Shown: positions 46,801 through 60,127, counted from the first letter of the stretch. The stretch is DNA of 64,000 nucleotides from Poa pratensis (GCA_947311845.1 CAMZMU010000034.1:84111433-84175432), one strand, 5' to 3'. Notes: generated by a model from the letters alone, not told the origin. A program made the numbers and translations.

Positions 46801-48911
46801 ATTGAAGGATTTTCCAAGATAGCCGGGCCAATGACAAAGTTACTCAGAAAGAATGTTCCATTTGAATGGACGGAGAAGTGTGAAAAGAGTTTTCAAGAAC
46901 TCAAAAAGAAGTTAACAACAGCACCTGTGTTAGCAGTACCAGAAACTGGAAAAGTTTACACAGTATATTTTGATGCATCTAAAAATGGATTAGGTTGTGT
47001 ATTGATGCAAGATCGCAAGGTAATTGCATACGGATCAAGACAGTTAAAGCCACATGAGCTTAACTATCCTACATATGATTTGGAGTTAGCAGCAGTAGTT
47101 TATGCTTTAAAGCAATGGAGACATTTTCTTTATGGAGAAAGGTGTGAACTGTATACGGATCATAAGAGTTTGAAATACTTCTTCACACAAAAGGAACTGA
47201 ATATGAGGCAGAAGAGATGGTTAGAGTTAATCAAGGATTATGACTTGACAATAAACTATACTCCAGGAAAAGCCAATGTAGTGGCAGATGCATTAAGTCG
47301 TAAAGTGAATTGTAATCCTTTGATGGAAGAAGGAATGCCCAAAGAATTGAGGAATGAGATAAGAAAAGCAGGTATTGAAATCTGGGAAGGTCCAGAGTTG
47401 AATAGTATTGCAGCTATGGAAGTTGTTGAAGAAACAGAGATGGAGTTGAAAGAAAATATTCTCTCCAGACAAAGAGAAGATGAGTTCATAGCTGAAGAAA
47501 TCCGCAGGATTAAAGAGGGTAGGAGTTCTGAATTCACTTTGAAGCCAGAAACTGATTCATTATGGTATCATGGTAGAATATGTGTTCCAGATATTCAAGA
47601 GATCAAGAGCATAATTTTGAAGGAAGCACATGAGACACCTTATTCTATACATCCTGGAAGTACCAAAATGTATATGGATTTAAAGAAAGTATTTTGGTGG
47701 AACAATATGAAGAGAGAAATTGCCAGATATGTAGCAGAATGTCATACTTGCAGACAAGTGAAAGCTGAACATCAAAGTCCAGCAGGGTTACTACAACCAC
47801 TACCAATTCCAAAGTGGAAATGGGAAGAAGTAAGTATGGATTTTATCACTGGATTACCCAAATCCAGAAGAAATAAGGATTCTATATGGGTAATAGTGGA
47901 TAGATTGACAAAGAGTGCCCATTTTCTGGCTGTTAACCAGAAAGACACCGCAGCACAATTGGTAGAACAATATGTAAAAGAGATAGTTAGTAAGCATGGA
48001 GTTCCACAAAGTATTGTATCGGATCGTGGATCCATATTCACTTCAGCCTTTTGGAAACATCTTCACAAACAGTTGGGTTCAAATTTACAGTACAGTACTG
48101 CATATCATCCCCAAACAGGTGGCAGACTGAAAGAACAAATCAAATTCTAGAAGACATGTTGAGAGCTTGTGTTCTTGATTTTGGAGGATCATGGGATGAA
48201 CACTTAGCATTAGCTGAATTTTCTTATAACAACAGTTATCAAAGTAGTATTCAGATGGCACCATTTGATGGTCTATATGGGAGGAGGTGTAGATCTCCAA
48301 TATGTTGGTTTGAAGTAGGTGAAAACAAAGAATTTGCACCTGAGTATATAAAGGAACAACAACAGATTGTTGATATTATAAGAGATCGTGTCAAAATAGC
48401 TCAAAGTAGACAGAAAAGTTATGCTGATCTTTCGAGAAGACAGTGGGAGCCTGAAATACAAGATATGGTATATCTAAGAGTTAGTCCTACCAAAGGAGTG
48501 AAGAGATTTGGAGTAAAAGGAAAGTTGAGTCCCAGATACATAGGACCATTCAGAATTTTAAGCCAGAAAGGTGAAGTAGCCTATGAATTGGAATTACCTG
48601 CTATATTATCACAAGTTCACAATGTGTTCCATGTGTCTCAACTCAAGAAGTGTTTGAAACCACCAGAAGGACCAATTGAGTTTGAAAAGCTGAATTTAAA
48701 GCCAGACCTATCATATGAGGAACAGCCTGAGAAAATACTGAGGGAGAATTGGAAAAGATTAAGGAATAGAGCAATCAAATTTTGTTTAGTACAGTGGAAG
48801 AACCACTCAGATCGAGAAGCAACTTGGGAAAAAGAAGAAGATTTGCGACGAGATTACCCACAGTTGTTCAGGTACCCCAGAAAAGAAACTTCGGGACGAA
48901 GTTTAGTTTAA
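43863..48911 (+). pseudogene. Gypsy pol: protease, RT, RNase H, integrase, chromodomain (disrupted)
   Basis: Protease: LFDTGATTSF (about 44080) and ILGMDWL (about 44290). The frame is interrupted by the solo LTR at 44507-46004. RT resumes at 46010, has in-frame stops at 46150-46152 and 46426-46428, and shows the catalytic [10 protein letters not shown] (about 46525). RNase H follows ([11 protein letters not shown], about 46962; [10 protein letters not shown], about 47150). Integrase shows a zinc-binding part (CHTCRQVK, about 47740) and DDE core motifs ([20 protein letters not shown]), with a frame change near 48120. The C-terminus carries a chromodomain (VQWKNHSDREATWEKEEDL, about 48790-48850), a module that in chromoviruses directs integration to chromatin. 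The element cannot encode an intact polyprotein. Confidence 0.9.
44507..46004 (-). mobile_element. Solo LTR (reverse orientation) inside gypsy pol
   Basis: The segment is bounded by TGATAACCCACAAG and GGACGTATCA and flanked by the 5-bp duplication GTTAC (44502-44506 and 46005-46009). Read on the minus strand it starts TGATACGTCC, like the LTRs of a widespread Triticeae gypsy group. It has no internal domain, PBS or second LTR, so it is a solo LTR, the usual product of unequal LTR recombination. The pol frame continues directly after it. Confidence 0.88.
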
Positions 48912-48922
48912 GTGGGAGAGGA
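48911..48922 (+). promoter_or_regulatory. Gypsy polypurine tract
   Basis: AGTGGGAGAGGA directly precedes the 3' LTR. Confidence 0.85.
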
Positions 48923-51900
48923 TGTAATACCCCGCAGTTATAGGACTCGAGAGGGTAGAAATAGGAACTGCATTTGTGCATTCATGCATCTTTTGGTGAA
49001 ATCTGGAAAATTTCGCGCCTTTGTGTTAAAATGACTCGAGGGTTGATTCCAGACGAGTGTCGATGTTCTGGGAGTCAGATATTGACAGATAGTCGAGAGG
49101 AGTCGATAAACCCTACGACATATTTTCAAAACCTTTGTTAGTACTTCTCCAACACAATCATTTGATTTCATCTGATTTCATTTGATTTCAAAAGTAAATT
49201 TGAAATAATCTTAAGTTTAAAACAATTCTATCTTTCCTAAATCTTTCTATACACACATATCACAAATATAACAAGAAATACATCACAAGAATTGTGAGGA
49301 CATCATTTCAAATAATAAATTCATTCTATTTCATCCACCTCACAATTATTCATTCTATTGCATCTACATCACAGTTTCATACACAAATATTTCCAAAAGA
49401 ATCTCTAAAAGAAATATTATACAAGTATTACAAGAATTTCAACTCAAATGTTTGGGAAACATCTGGTTATAACTGATACAACTGATCAACACAATTAATC
49501 ACAAGATTACAGTACAAATAATTTTACAACACTTGACAGATTACAAAAACAGTACTAAAAATCCTAAACTAAAGTCTTCATGTCTTCTTCATCTTCTCAC
49601 CTGCAAAACAAACAACACATACAAGAAGAAATGGGGTTATGATTAAAATGTGGCCAACACCATTTGGTGCTGGCATGTTGTTGTATTGAAACCTGGTTTT
49701 AGCCTAATTAAAACTGTGGTTCAATTAGGCTAAATTGGGGAATAAAGCAAATCATCAAAGGCAACAGAAAGGTCTGATCAATTGGATCATGCTCTTTTAT
49801 TTCAAAGGCAACAAGTAGGGGCAACGGCTTTTGTACAGCACTGACAGAAACATCTTAGGCAACCAGGAGCAGAGGCAAACATGTGCTGTATTGAGCTAAT
49901 GATCTTGATCTTTCAAAAGACAAAGCAACAGATAAAATGCTTTCCCCAAAATTCAAACCAGGAAGCAAATAAAACTTGAGCCCACAAATATGGTATCACA
50001 TTTGCCTAGGACCCTAAAACCACTTCTTAAGCTAGCAATGAGCTTAATTGGCCACACACTTGAGTTTAATTAGCAAACCGACTATCTTTAGCATTCCCAA
50101 TTCTCAGCCAAGCATTTCCACACAAATATCTGGATCAGATAGGATCAATGAGTCAAGAATGACTCAGAGTTATCACCATGGGGTGATGAACTGCGCAGCA
50201 GCAGAGCTGAGCTGATCTCCTAGGTGAAAAGGAGTGCAAGAATGGTCAAATAGAGCAGCTCGAGGTAGAAGGGGCCACTGCAAGCAGGTGAATCATCACA
50301 GCCCAATTATCCCGGTGTCACAAGCACAGGAGTGCCCAAATTTGTATAAATATAGACCCAAGCCGCAACCACCAGCACACACAAATTCACAGCAACCACA
50401 ATACACACAGTGCACAACCATCATCACATCCAGATCATCATATCCATCTGTTCTTCCACAAGAACAAGCACAACCCATCTCTACACATGGAGATCACCTA
50501 GTCCATCCACCACAAGCCATTAAAACTTAGGAGAAGTCAAGCAACAAGGAGGAGAAGGTAGAACCACAAGGTGCAGTCCAGAAGAGACGGTTGAACCTTG
50601 GAGCAAGATCAGATTCTTCCGTAGCTTTATCTGCTCTACACCCAAGGTTGTTAAACATATGTGCTAGAGAGTGATTTAGCAGGTTCTGTAAATGACAGAA
50701 CCATGCTTGACTGCTGAATTTAGCATCTGTTCTTAACAGAACCTTGCTCAGCAAGGTGTGGTGCTATAAAAGTTGATTTGCAAGCAGAGTACTTCTGTTA
50801 TGTGCAAGAAATAGGACAGAGAGATGAAAGGGAGTGCAGTTGAGTGTTTTAGCATTTGATTGAGCATCTACAAAAGCAAGGGAATCATTTTCAGTGTAGT
50901 ATCTGTTCTTATTCTGTTTTTATCAAAGCACACAAGCCAGTGAACCAGCAGAGCTGGATTAACTGAGCTATATACATCCTTACACATGGAAGAAGCACAG
51001 GAAAGCATAAAAAAATCCTCTCTAAACAAGCAAGCTGCTGTGTAACTCTACAAGGAGGCATCACAGCAAGCAAAACTTGCCTAAATCATTTTATAACACT
51101 TATTCATCACAGCTAGATCATTTAGTACAAGTTCTAGCTCAGAATTATTTTTCTAAAGAAAATTTCATCTTCTGTGAGCAAGAAATGCTCCCAACATTAC
51201 ATCCAGAGGTAATGGATGGATCTAAACATGCTAGATCTACACCATTCTCCTCATTCTTGGTGCACAACAGGTAGACAGTGCACATAAAGGAGTAAATCAT
51301 CAAGAATCATCATCTGATCATCAAGAACCTAACCAATAGAGGAACATATAATTAATCCGAAGTCCAGAAGCATCTAGATCGAGTAGGGGTAGAAGGAGAA
51401 GGAGAGGAGAGGAAGAAAAGAATCTTACCGTGCGTCCATGGCCGTAGCTCCACGGCGGCGAGGCAGTGCTCGCGCTACCAGTGGAGGGGGCATATGGAGG
51501 TCGTGGACCAGCACCACCACACCACGGCGGCACAGAGGGCGAAGCTCTGCGCCCAGCCATGGTGGACACGCCGGAGAAGGAGAAGTGGCGCACCACCGAA
51601 ACCCTAACCCTAGGGGATTGGGTTGTGCACGGCCGCGAGAGGAAGCGAGGCTTGAATCGCTCCGGTGAGGAGGAAGAGCGGAGCAGGGGGATCGTTTTCC
51701 CCACGCCACGGTGGCGGAGGTGGTCGGAGCTGGCCGGAATAGGGCGGCGATGGCGCGGGCGACATGAGCGCCAGAGGAGGTCGAGCACGGGCGCGTGCTC
51801 GTGCGAGTGAGAGGTGAGAGAGAGAAAAGAGTGGACTGGTTCGGTTGAACCAGTGTTGACCAGGGACCTATTTGTAAAAAAATTAAACTTACAAAATTCT

Positions 51901-54900
51901 TCCAAATTTCAAAACTTGCTATAAATTCAAATAAAATCCTAAAAATAATTTAAAAATATCTACCGATATCAGAAGAAAATAAGTAATCCAAATAAAATAT
52001 CTACTTGATTTATTGAAAACTATTTCTTATAGCAAAAATTCAAATGATCCTTAAGTGGAAATGACTTTGAAATATTTCAAATTATTTTCAAAAGAAAATA
52101 ATATGGGAAAATTATGTATCAAGTTCAAAGTATTATTTGAACTACATTATGACTGTCATGTTACTCATCCTAATTAAAATTTAAATCAAAGAAATCTTTA
52201 AAAAAAATCCTTAACAAAACTCTGGGGAATTTGGGAAAGAATAAAAATCATCTCATTATATGCATATTGGCATGTATTTGGTTTTTCAACATTGTCTCAT
52301 ACAGACAATGATATTGATTTTCAGAACACGAAGGTCCCAATTCGTCGGAAGCTTTAGACTGCATTACCTGTCAGTCTCAAGGCAAGTTCCAACTTGCATG
52401 TCCTACTTGATTAATTTTATCAAAGTAATTACAAAGTACTATGGTTTATCATTGCATGAAAAAGAAAAATCTATTTTCGAATGATGTGAAATGCTATATA
52501 TATGGTTGGCTGGCAGTGGAACCACGGATTGATGTTGTGGTGGAGGTTCCATTGTACGGGAAAGTATATACCTAGGATTAATAACCCATGGCCCAGTGAT
52601 CCTAGCGCCGTATCGAAGCATCAGCCAACAGATTCACTATGGATGGGCTCGTCAGAGGTTTCTTCCTTCGTTCGCATATCCTCGGCAGGCTATTACCTGG
52701 TTGCGTCCGTTGCGGTGGCCAACTGCGTGGAAGCGCGTGACCTTCCCACTCGACGGAGTGACTGGAATAGAAGCTCGGGAGGGGTGGCGGGCTAATGGTC
52801 GTAGTTACCAGCCGCGTCACAAATGGGCGGATATGCGTTGTGCAGGGAAGCGACTCCACATGACTTGTTGCCCTGAGTTCTGGCTATAGCACACATGGTG
52901 TGCTGAGAGAGCAAAAGGAGCCAGGCTGCTGTTGGGTAAAGTGGTGCAGCTCTGCAGAGTTAAACAAAGAAATTGTGACTGTCACATCCTTGTTCCAGGA
53001 GGGGACTACAAACCGCAGCGGGAAAGGCATCCCAAGTGATGACTATAAACCCTGGAGGCTGGGGGCATAGTTTTCTAAAATAAAATGGACCTTTTCCTAA
53101 AAACGTTTTACAAAACTTGCATAATCATCCATGACTTTTTGGTCAGGATGGTAGATAGTGCATCATACACTTTATCATCTATTATTTGAACTTGCTGGGT
53201 AACGCTAGTGTTGCTCACCCTTTTCCTCCGTTGATCTCTGCTTAGACTCTGATGAGATCGCTGAAGACGACTTTGGAGCATACCATGCCGACGAGGTGTA
53301 TTTTGAAGCACCTGATCTGTCTGGAGGAGTAGAAGGCGTCGACTACATCATCGCCTACGGAGCCGACGACGCCGACGAGGAGGAGGTGGAGACTTAAAGT
53401 TATCATAGTAGGAACCTGGCCGAGTCAGACTAGACTAGTACTACTTAGCGGCTGAGCCAAGATGGTTCTTAGTTTGCTGTTTTCTATCGCTTGTAGGTTG
53501 ACTCCTGTCAACATCGTAATAATAGACATTCCTCCCATGTCAGAGGAAGACGTCGATGTTTTTATGCATTTCTGGCTTGTAATCTTTAACAGTGTGTAAT
53601 AAAGTGGACCCGCAATGTTTCTGTTGTACTACTCTGAGTGATGTAATATTTACGGATTAGTCCTTCCGTGGGTGTGATACGTCTCCAACGTATCCATAAT
53701 TTCTACTGTTCCATGCTTATGTTATACCATTTGCTACATGTTTTATATAGACTTCGTATCACTTTTATGCATTTTCTGGGACTAACCTATTAACAAGATG
53801 CCACAATGCCAGTTCCCTGTTTTCTGCTGTTTTTGGTTTCAGAAAGTTACTTCTGGAAATATTCTCGGAATTGCACGAAACAAAAGGCCAAGTCCCTATT
53901 TTTCCATCACGTACACGGAGTCCGAAGGAGAGACGAAGGAGAGCCACGAGGTGGCCAAACCACCTGGCGGCGCGGCAGTGGGCCCAGCCGCGCCAGCCTG
54001 TGGTTTGGGCCCCTCGGGGGTCCGCGACATCGCCCCTTCGCCTATTTATTCCCCGAGGCGTGAAAACCCTAAAACACCGAGCCTTTCATCCAGAACATAT
54101 TCGCTGCCGCCGCCGTCGTCAACCCTAACTCGGGGGTTCTGAAGCTCTTCCCGGCGCCCTGCCGGAGAGGGGAATCATCACCGGAGGGCTCTACATCGCC
54201 ATGCCCGCCTCCGGAGTGATGCGTGAGTAGTTCATCCTTGGACTATGGGTCCATAGCAGTAGCTAGATGGTTGTCTTCTCCACTTGTGCCATCATGTTTA
54301 GATCTTGTGAGCTGCCTATCATGATCAAGATCATCTTATTGTAATGCTACATGTTGTGTTTGCTGGGATCTGACTTATATTGATACCTATGTGGAGCTGA
54401 ATATTATATTAACATGTCTATGTCATTTGTGATCTTGCATGCTCTCCGTTACTTGTTGAAGCCTTGGCCAAGTGAATACTTGTGACTCCAAGAGGGGGTA
54501 TTTATGCATGATAGTTGGGTTCAACCTCTATTTAACCTGGGATAGTGACAGCAAGTTCTAAGGTTGTAGATGTGTTGTTGCCACTAGGGGTAAAACAGCA
54601 ATGCTTTATTCAAGGATGAATGTATTGTTTACATTACGCACATTACTTAATGCAATTGTCTGTTGCTTGCAACTTAATCCTGGAAGGGGTACGGATGTTA
54701 ACCGGAAAGTGGACTATTTAGGCATAGATGCATGCTGGATAGTGGTCTATGTACTTTGTCGTAATGCCCAAATGAATCTCATAGTAGACACCACAGCTCA
54801 CACATGCATGTTATATGCACTTATCAATTGTCAATTGCCCAGCTGTAATTTGTTTACCCAGCATGTTAGTTACCTTATTGGAGAGACACCACTAGTGAAC

Positions 54901-55379
54901 TGTGGACCCCGGTCCATTCTTTACATCTGAAATACAATCTACTGCAATCATTGTTCTCTACTGTTTTATGCAAACAAACATCATCTTCCATACGATACGT
55001 TTAACCCTTTGTTTTCAGCAAGCCGGTGAGATTGACAACCTCACTGTTAAGTTGGGGCAAAGTAATTTGATTGTGTTGTGCAGGTTCCACGTTGGCACCG
55101 AAATCCCTGGTGTTGCGCCGCACTACACTCCTTCACCAACACCTTCGAAGCAACCTCGTTTTCCTACTGGTTCGATTAAACCTTGGTTTCATACTGAGGG
55201 AAAACTTGCTGCTACACTCATCATACCTTCCTCTTGGGGTTCCCAACTGACGTGTGACGTACAAGCATTGTTTCTGGCACTGTTGCCGGGGAGATATTCC
55301 CTCGTCAACTTAGAGCTAGCAGGGTGTTATGTCAACGACTTGTACACTACAATATGCAGTGGTGTGCTGGGTCACCGCA
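48923..55379 (+). repeat. 3' LTR of the gypsy element, interrupted by a solo LTR
   Basis: 48923-53674 and 55327-55379 together match the 5' LTR along its length; the solo LTR 53675-55321 and its target duplication lie between them. Scattered single-base differences, about one per 100 bases where I compared. Confidence 0.9.
53675..55321 (+). mobile_element. Solo LTR (forward orientation) inside the gypsy 3' LTR
   Basis: 1647 bp, starting TGATACGTCTCCAACG and ending GAGCTAGCA, flanked by GGGTG (53670-53674 and 55322-55326). The uninterrupted sequence is preserved in the 5' LTR (about 41096), which proves the insertion point. It belongs to the same broad LTR group as 44507-46004 but has a different start sequence. 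No internal coding region. Confidence 0.9.
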
Positions 55380-55384
55380 ATATC

Positions 55385-57506
55385 GCTCTTTGCGAGTTGT
55401 AACGCCTCGCCCGCCGTCAGTTTCTTGTTGGATTGACCCAACTACGTGCATAACCATTTTGAGTTGATTCATTTCCTTCTTCTTTATTCAGAGCGAGCAA
55501 ACCCCTGCGGTAGTTTCTCTGTTTCTTTTTCCTCTGTTTTTCTCAATTTTCCTGGTTAATTTTCGGTATATTTTTTATTTTCGATTTTTCTGTTTCTTTC
55601 TTCTTTTGATGCTTCATTTTTTTCGTGTACCACATTAATTTATTAAGAAAATACTAAAAGGTATGAAATATTTTTTAAAATTGGAATATTTTTCCAAATT
55701 CTAAATTTTTGCTGAACACTGTTTATTTTCTTTTCTTGCTACCTCTCTTCTTTCTTTCCAAGAAATATAAGATTTTTTCTTTTTTCATATTTTTTATGTT
55801 TTATGGAAATACATGAATATTTTTTATGATGAACCATTTTATTATAGTAGAATATATTTGAAATTTTCTTGTGAACCATTTTTATTATAAGTCAACACTT
55901 TTAATTATCGTGAACCATTTTTTATTATACGTGAACACTTTTAATAGTTAGAAATACATGAAAAATAATTATCGTGAACCATTTTTCCAAGAATACTCTT
56001 TTTGTGCCTTTTAACATTTTACAAAAATACATGAACCATTTTTTAGTTAAACCTGTGATTATTTTTCCAAAATACGTGAACATTTTTTTCATATATACAT
56101 GTACTTTTTGTATACCAGTGAACATTTTTTATAAACAACATGAACACATTTTTTATCATTGGTGAACACTTTTTAAATTTATCAAACCATTTTTTCAAAC
56201 CCTTGAATTTTGTAACCCCGCGAACATGTTTAACGTGTAAACATTTATCTGAATCCAAAAATCATGTGTTTAGTCATGAACACATTTTAAACATTTATTG
56301 AGAAAATCGTGTTGTTGCATTTAAAAATGTTCACACTCCGAAAAAATCCTTGTTTTGAAAAATAACTAAGAATTCAAAAAAAATCTTCCCAAAATAGAGA
56401 AAAAGGGAAACTAAAAATGTGAAAATCCAGAAAAAACAACAACACGCGCGTACAATGTTGATCGATCATTTTGTTTTTTTGTATTTCGAGCGGGGCACTA
56501 GTGGCTCGATAAGAGTCGCATGCATGTAGTTGGCCCAGGCCCATGTAGGGCTAATAATATGAGCGAGGCAAGATTTTCCACTCGCTTTAAGCTATACTAT
56601 ACCTCCGCCAGCGGTGTTCCACTGATGGGCCGCTTCGAATGCGGCCCATAACAGCTGGTGTTATTTTATTTTGCTTTTCTGTTTTCATTTTAAAAAATGA
56701 ACATATTTCAATATATGAACAATTTTAAAATCTGAACCATCTTCAAAAATAAACAAATTTTAAATTTAAAACATTTTCCAAAACAAAGTATTTTCAAAAA
56801 TGAACAATTTTTAAATCTAAAGGATAGGATTTCGGTAAGCTATACATAGGAGGTCCCATGGGAGAGCAATGCAGACACGGTCGGCAGGCCGTCTCTCCAC
56901 AAATTTGGGGCCCCAATGCGACTTGTAAAATGGGGTCCTCACCTTTTGAAACAATATAACTAGTAAAACAAAAGAAAACGTCCACTTAATTGTATAACTT
57001 CAGAATATATCATTTTACGTTTACAAATATATCTAATATTAATGCTAAAAAGTAAAAATATAGCACTAAAGCAAAAAAAAACCTCGTCTTTACGGAAAAA
57101 CTTCATTGTCTTATATTTCTTGATCTTCTGAATTAAATTGAGGCTCTTTCACAACAAATCTATCACCCTTTTGAGATTGAGCCAATTCTTTAGGGTATAT
57201 TCTTACTTCTTTGCGGCACTACATTGACACTTTGTTTTTCTAAAATTCATGGTTTTCCTATTACAAAAACCAAGGAAATAATATAAATAAGTCCAAACAA
57301 TTCAACGTCCGAATAGAAAGTGGCGGCACTAGGAATTTGCAACCTGATATTCATGCAATATTCATTTTGCGAAAAACATCGTTGTTTTGCCAAAATCATC
57401 AACGTATTGTCAAAATTGTGGTTTAATAATATCTAACGATAAGGGACGGGGCGATTTTGTCCCTTGATCTGTTGGCCGAGCGTAGAGCAGTTCCCTTTAC
57501 TTTTAG
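55385..57506. other. AT-rich intergenic region
   Basis: No gene. The first kilobase is dominated by degenerate 'GTGAACATTTTTT' units, listed separately. Short related motifs recur at about 56695-56815. I see no clear transposon ends. Confidence 0.45.
55830..56290. repeat. Degenerate GTGAAC(C)ATTTTTT repeats
   Basis: At least ten units of the type GTGAACCATTTTT or GTGAACATTTTTT occur at irregular spacing (30-60 bases), mostly on the plus strand. The array is diverged and may be the interior of an unclassified Triticeae transposon. Confidence 0.65.
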
Positions 57507-57514
57507 CCTAAGCC

Positions 57515-57683
57515 CAGTGGCGGAGCTACCTTATGCCAGCCAGGTGCATAGGACACCGGGAAAAAATATTTTTCTTTGTAAAATAGCAATTTTTTTACCA
57601 TGTATGCACCCCCAGAAAATGTTTTAAATGTGTTCTGGCACCATGTGTACACCCTGGTTGCAAATATTCTAGCTCCGCCACTG
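57515..57683. mobile_element. hAT-type MITE, 169 bp
   Basis: Perfect terminal inverted repeats CAGTGGCGGAGCTA / TAGCTCCGCCACTG and an exact 8-bp target duplication CCTAAGCC (57507-57514 and 57684-57691), the length typical of the hAT superfamily. No coding capacity. Confidence 0.93.
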
Positions 57684-57691
57684 CCTAAGCC

Positions 57692-59088
57692 TATTTATAT
57701 GACCATACACTAGCAAGGCTTACAAAGTCGTCTGAAAGACACAAACACAAGCAAAAACACTGGACGGAGTATCTGTGCAGGAAGGTGTCGTGGAATAGGA
57801 AGAGGACCCGGCGGTCACTATTTGTCGGCCGAGAAACGGAAGTCCTCGGTCGACCGAGAGGGCAGTGTCGCTTCCCGAAAGAAAATAGCCCAAGCTCGAG
57901 CACGGGCCGGCCGGGAGGAAGATGCCGACGCACCTTGCCCGCGCTCGCCGTCTCCTAGTCCTAGCTATAGCTTGTCCAACCTTCGAGCAGGGCAGACACA
58001 TGCTAGAATGCTACCAGCCGGAGATCAGATGCGTAGAGAGGAATCCGAGACGAGGCAGTACGTACATTACTTAGCAGTGACAGTGATCGAGCCGCCTCCA
58101 TAAAAGTTCTCCTGCCATCGATCCAGCGCCGCTTCAATTCCAATCACGTCCGCGACGCGCCGGCCACCGCGTTCCCCGTGATGAGAGAGAACCGGCCGGC
58201 ACTGCATGCCAGCAGCTTGAAGGCGACGCTGCAGGCTTGCATGCAGTACAGAGTACGGACAATGCAAGCAGAGCAGAGAACACGCACGTAGGTCACGTAC
58301 TCACGTAGCCCGGCCGGGGCAAAAACTGCCCGTCGCCGGCGCCGGGGACAAGCAGTACTGGCACTAAGCCGGCGGCGAACGCATTGGCAGCGTAAATGCG
58401 GCGCTAACGGCAGCCTGCATCGGGTGCTCGTGCCCGTAAATGATGAATGCGCAGAGCCGGACAGAGAAGAGAAGCGAATGGTTCACTTAATCTGAGGAGA
58501 CTCTGAGTCTGACTTGTGAGAACTGCTTGTGATTTTCATTCGTTGGAACCTGGAGAACGATCGCAAAACAAGCGGATATTTTCGTCTGCCACAATGCTTT
58601 CGACAGTTCCATGACACTGCAGCAGGCAAGCATAGTACCTGTTCTGCTCATACTCCACGAACAATTAGAAGTTTCAGATAAAAATTCAGACAACCGAGAT
58701 AGCAAAATTGTAAGTATATGAGGTTGTCTACGTCGCCTCCTACTCAAGGCTGCGCGTACGTATCCATCACCGAATACGCCCTGCCTGGACCCACCATGGT
58801 ATGGAAGCCGTCAGTGTACTGTACGTACGGCTATGTCACCCGACTTTGGATGCCGACAACCTGACCCCACCATGCCCGGCGCGCGAAACGACCGACCGAT
58901 GGATCAAGCGAGTGCGCATGCCCCCACGACGCGCTCCCGCCTCCCCCTTAATTCCCCTTCGATCGATCAAGCGAGCCAGCCAAAACAAATTCCGGAGGCC
59001 GAAACACAGAGAGAGACCCCGGCCCTTCCCTGCCTCCACGTCGACGACGTCTCGATCGTACGTCTCCGGCGCGCGGCGGCGGTCGACC
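57692..59088. other. Upstream region of the coiled-coil gene
   Basis: No supported gene. Around 58536-58650 two minus-strand frames overlap, one reading ACLLQCHGTVESIVADENIR; it might be a gene fragment but has no splice context. The last 300 bases, GC-rich, are the probable promoter and 5' UTR. Confidence 0.35.
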
Positions 59089-60004
59089 ATGGCCATGACG
59101 CCGCCCGCCGAGGGCGCCGTGGTGGACCTGTGGGCGATGGCCGCGGAGCTGGAGCGCCAGTTCGCCGGGTACAAGCAGCGGTTCCCCGAGACAAGAAGCA
59201 GCAGCTACATGGACTACGACGACGACGACGTCGACGCTCGCGTGGACGGTGATGGCATGAGCAACGGCCACGTCGAGGAGGATGAGGCGGGAGACGGCGA
59301 CGGCGGCGTGAGGGGGAGGATGTACGAGGCGTACACGCGGCGGAGGGACGAGAGGCTGCGCTCCGTGTGGCGCGCGCGCATGGAGCGCAAGGAGGCCGAG
59401 GTCATGGCGCTCTGGGCTCGTCTCCGCGGCGGCGGCCCGACGGCGGCGGAGGACGACGACGACGACGGTTGCGCCGCCGGAGAGGTAGGTAATTCCGTTA
59501 CCGATCATGCAGCTAGCGGTCTTCCACGACCTTCTCCGTAGCTGTTAATTTCCTGTGAGTGGTTGCTGTCACGACACGTACGTTGCTCATTTTCCCTACT
59601 TAGATATCATATGACCTCTTCAAACGTACACGTCGTTCTTACCGGAATCTCCGTTCCTTCTGTGGCGTATACGTGCTTCCACGACTTGATCCGTAGGAGC
59701 TTGTATATATCGCGCGCGTAGTTAGACTAGTAGGAGTAGTACTCGATCGAGGAATGCATTTCCATCTGAATTGATAGATGGAATTAATGCGTTTATGCAT
59801 GACGTTGATCCTTCAGCTCATGCGGCCATTAGATGATGGATGTAGTTGATCTGCGGCTTGGCCCAGTTCATGTTGCAACGGTTTCCGTCGGTGACCGACG
59901 TGACGCCTTCCCGTTCTCTTGGCCGGCCGTGCGTTACTAACTAGCTACATCAACATCTGTGACCTGACATCCTATATGGAAGCCGTACATTTCTTAGCAA
60001 CCTA

Positions 60005-60127
60005 CTCACTCCGTTCGGATTTAATTGACACACATTTTGTTACACATGGATGTATCTAGAAATCAAACAAGTATAGATACATCCATATTTGGACAAAACC
60101 AAGTCAATTAATTTGGAACGGAGGGAG
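60005..60127. mobile_element. Stowaway MITE 1
   Basis: About 123 bp with terminal inverted repeats CTCACTCCGTTCGG / GGAACGGAGGGAG and TA duplication at both ends (60003-60004, 60128-60129). Confidence 0.88.

Larger units (their letters stand above)
36356..55379 (+). mobile_element. Complete Ty3/gypsy chromovirus, Tekay/Del-like, 19 kb
   Basis: Both LTRs begin TGTAATACCCCGC and end GGGTCACCGCA, and the whole is flanked by an exact 5-bp duplication ATATC (36351-36355 and 55380-55384). LTRs are about 4.8 kb each, long for this group. The order PBS, extra ORF, gag, protease, reverse transcriptase, RNase H, integrase, chromodomain, PPT places it among chromoviruses; the C-terminal chromodomain and long LTRs fit the Tekay/Del lineage. 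Two solo LTRs are nested in it, at 44507-46004 (in pol) and 53675-55321 (in the 3' LTR). The stretches of LTR that I aligned differ by roughly 1%, so insertion is recent. Confidence 0.93.
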
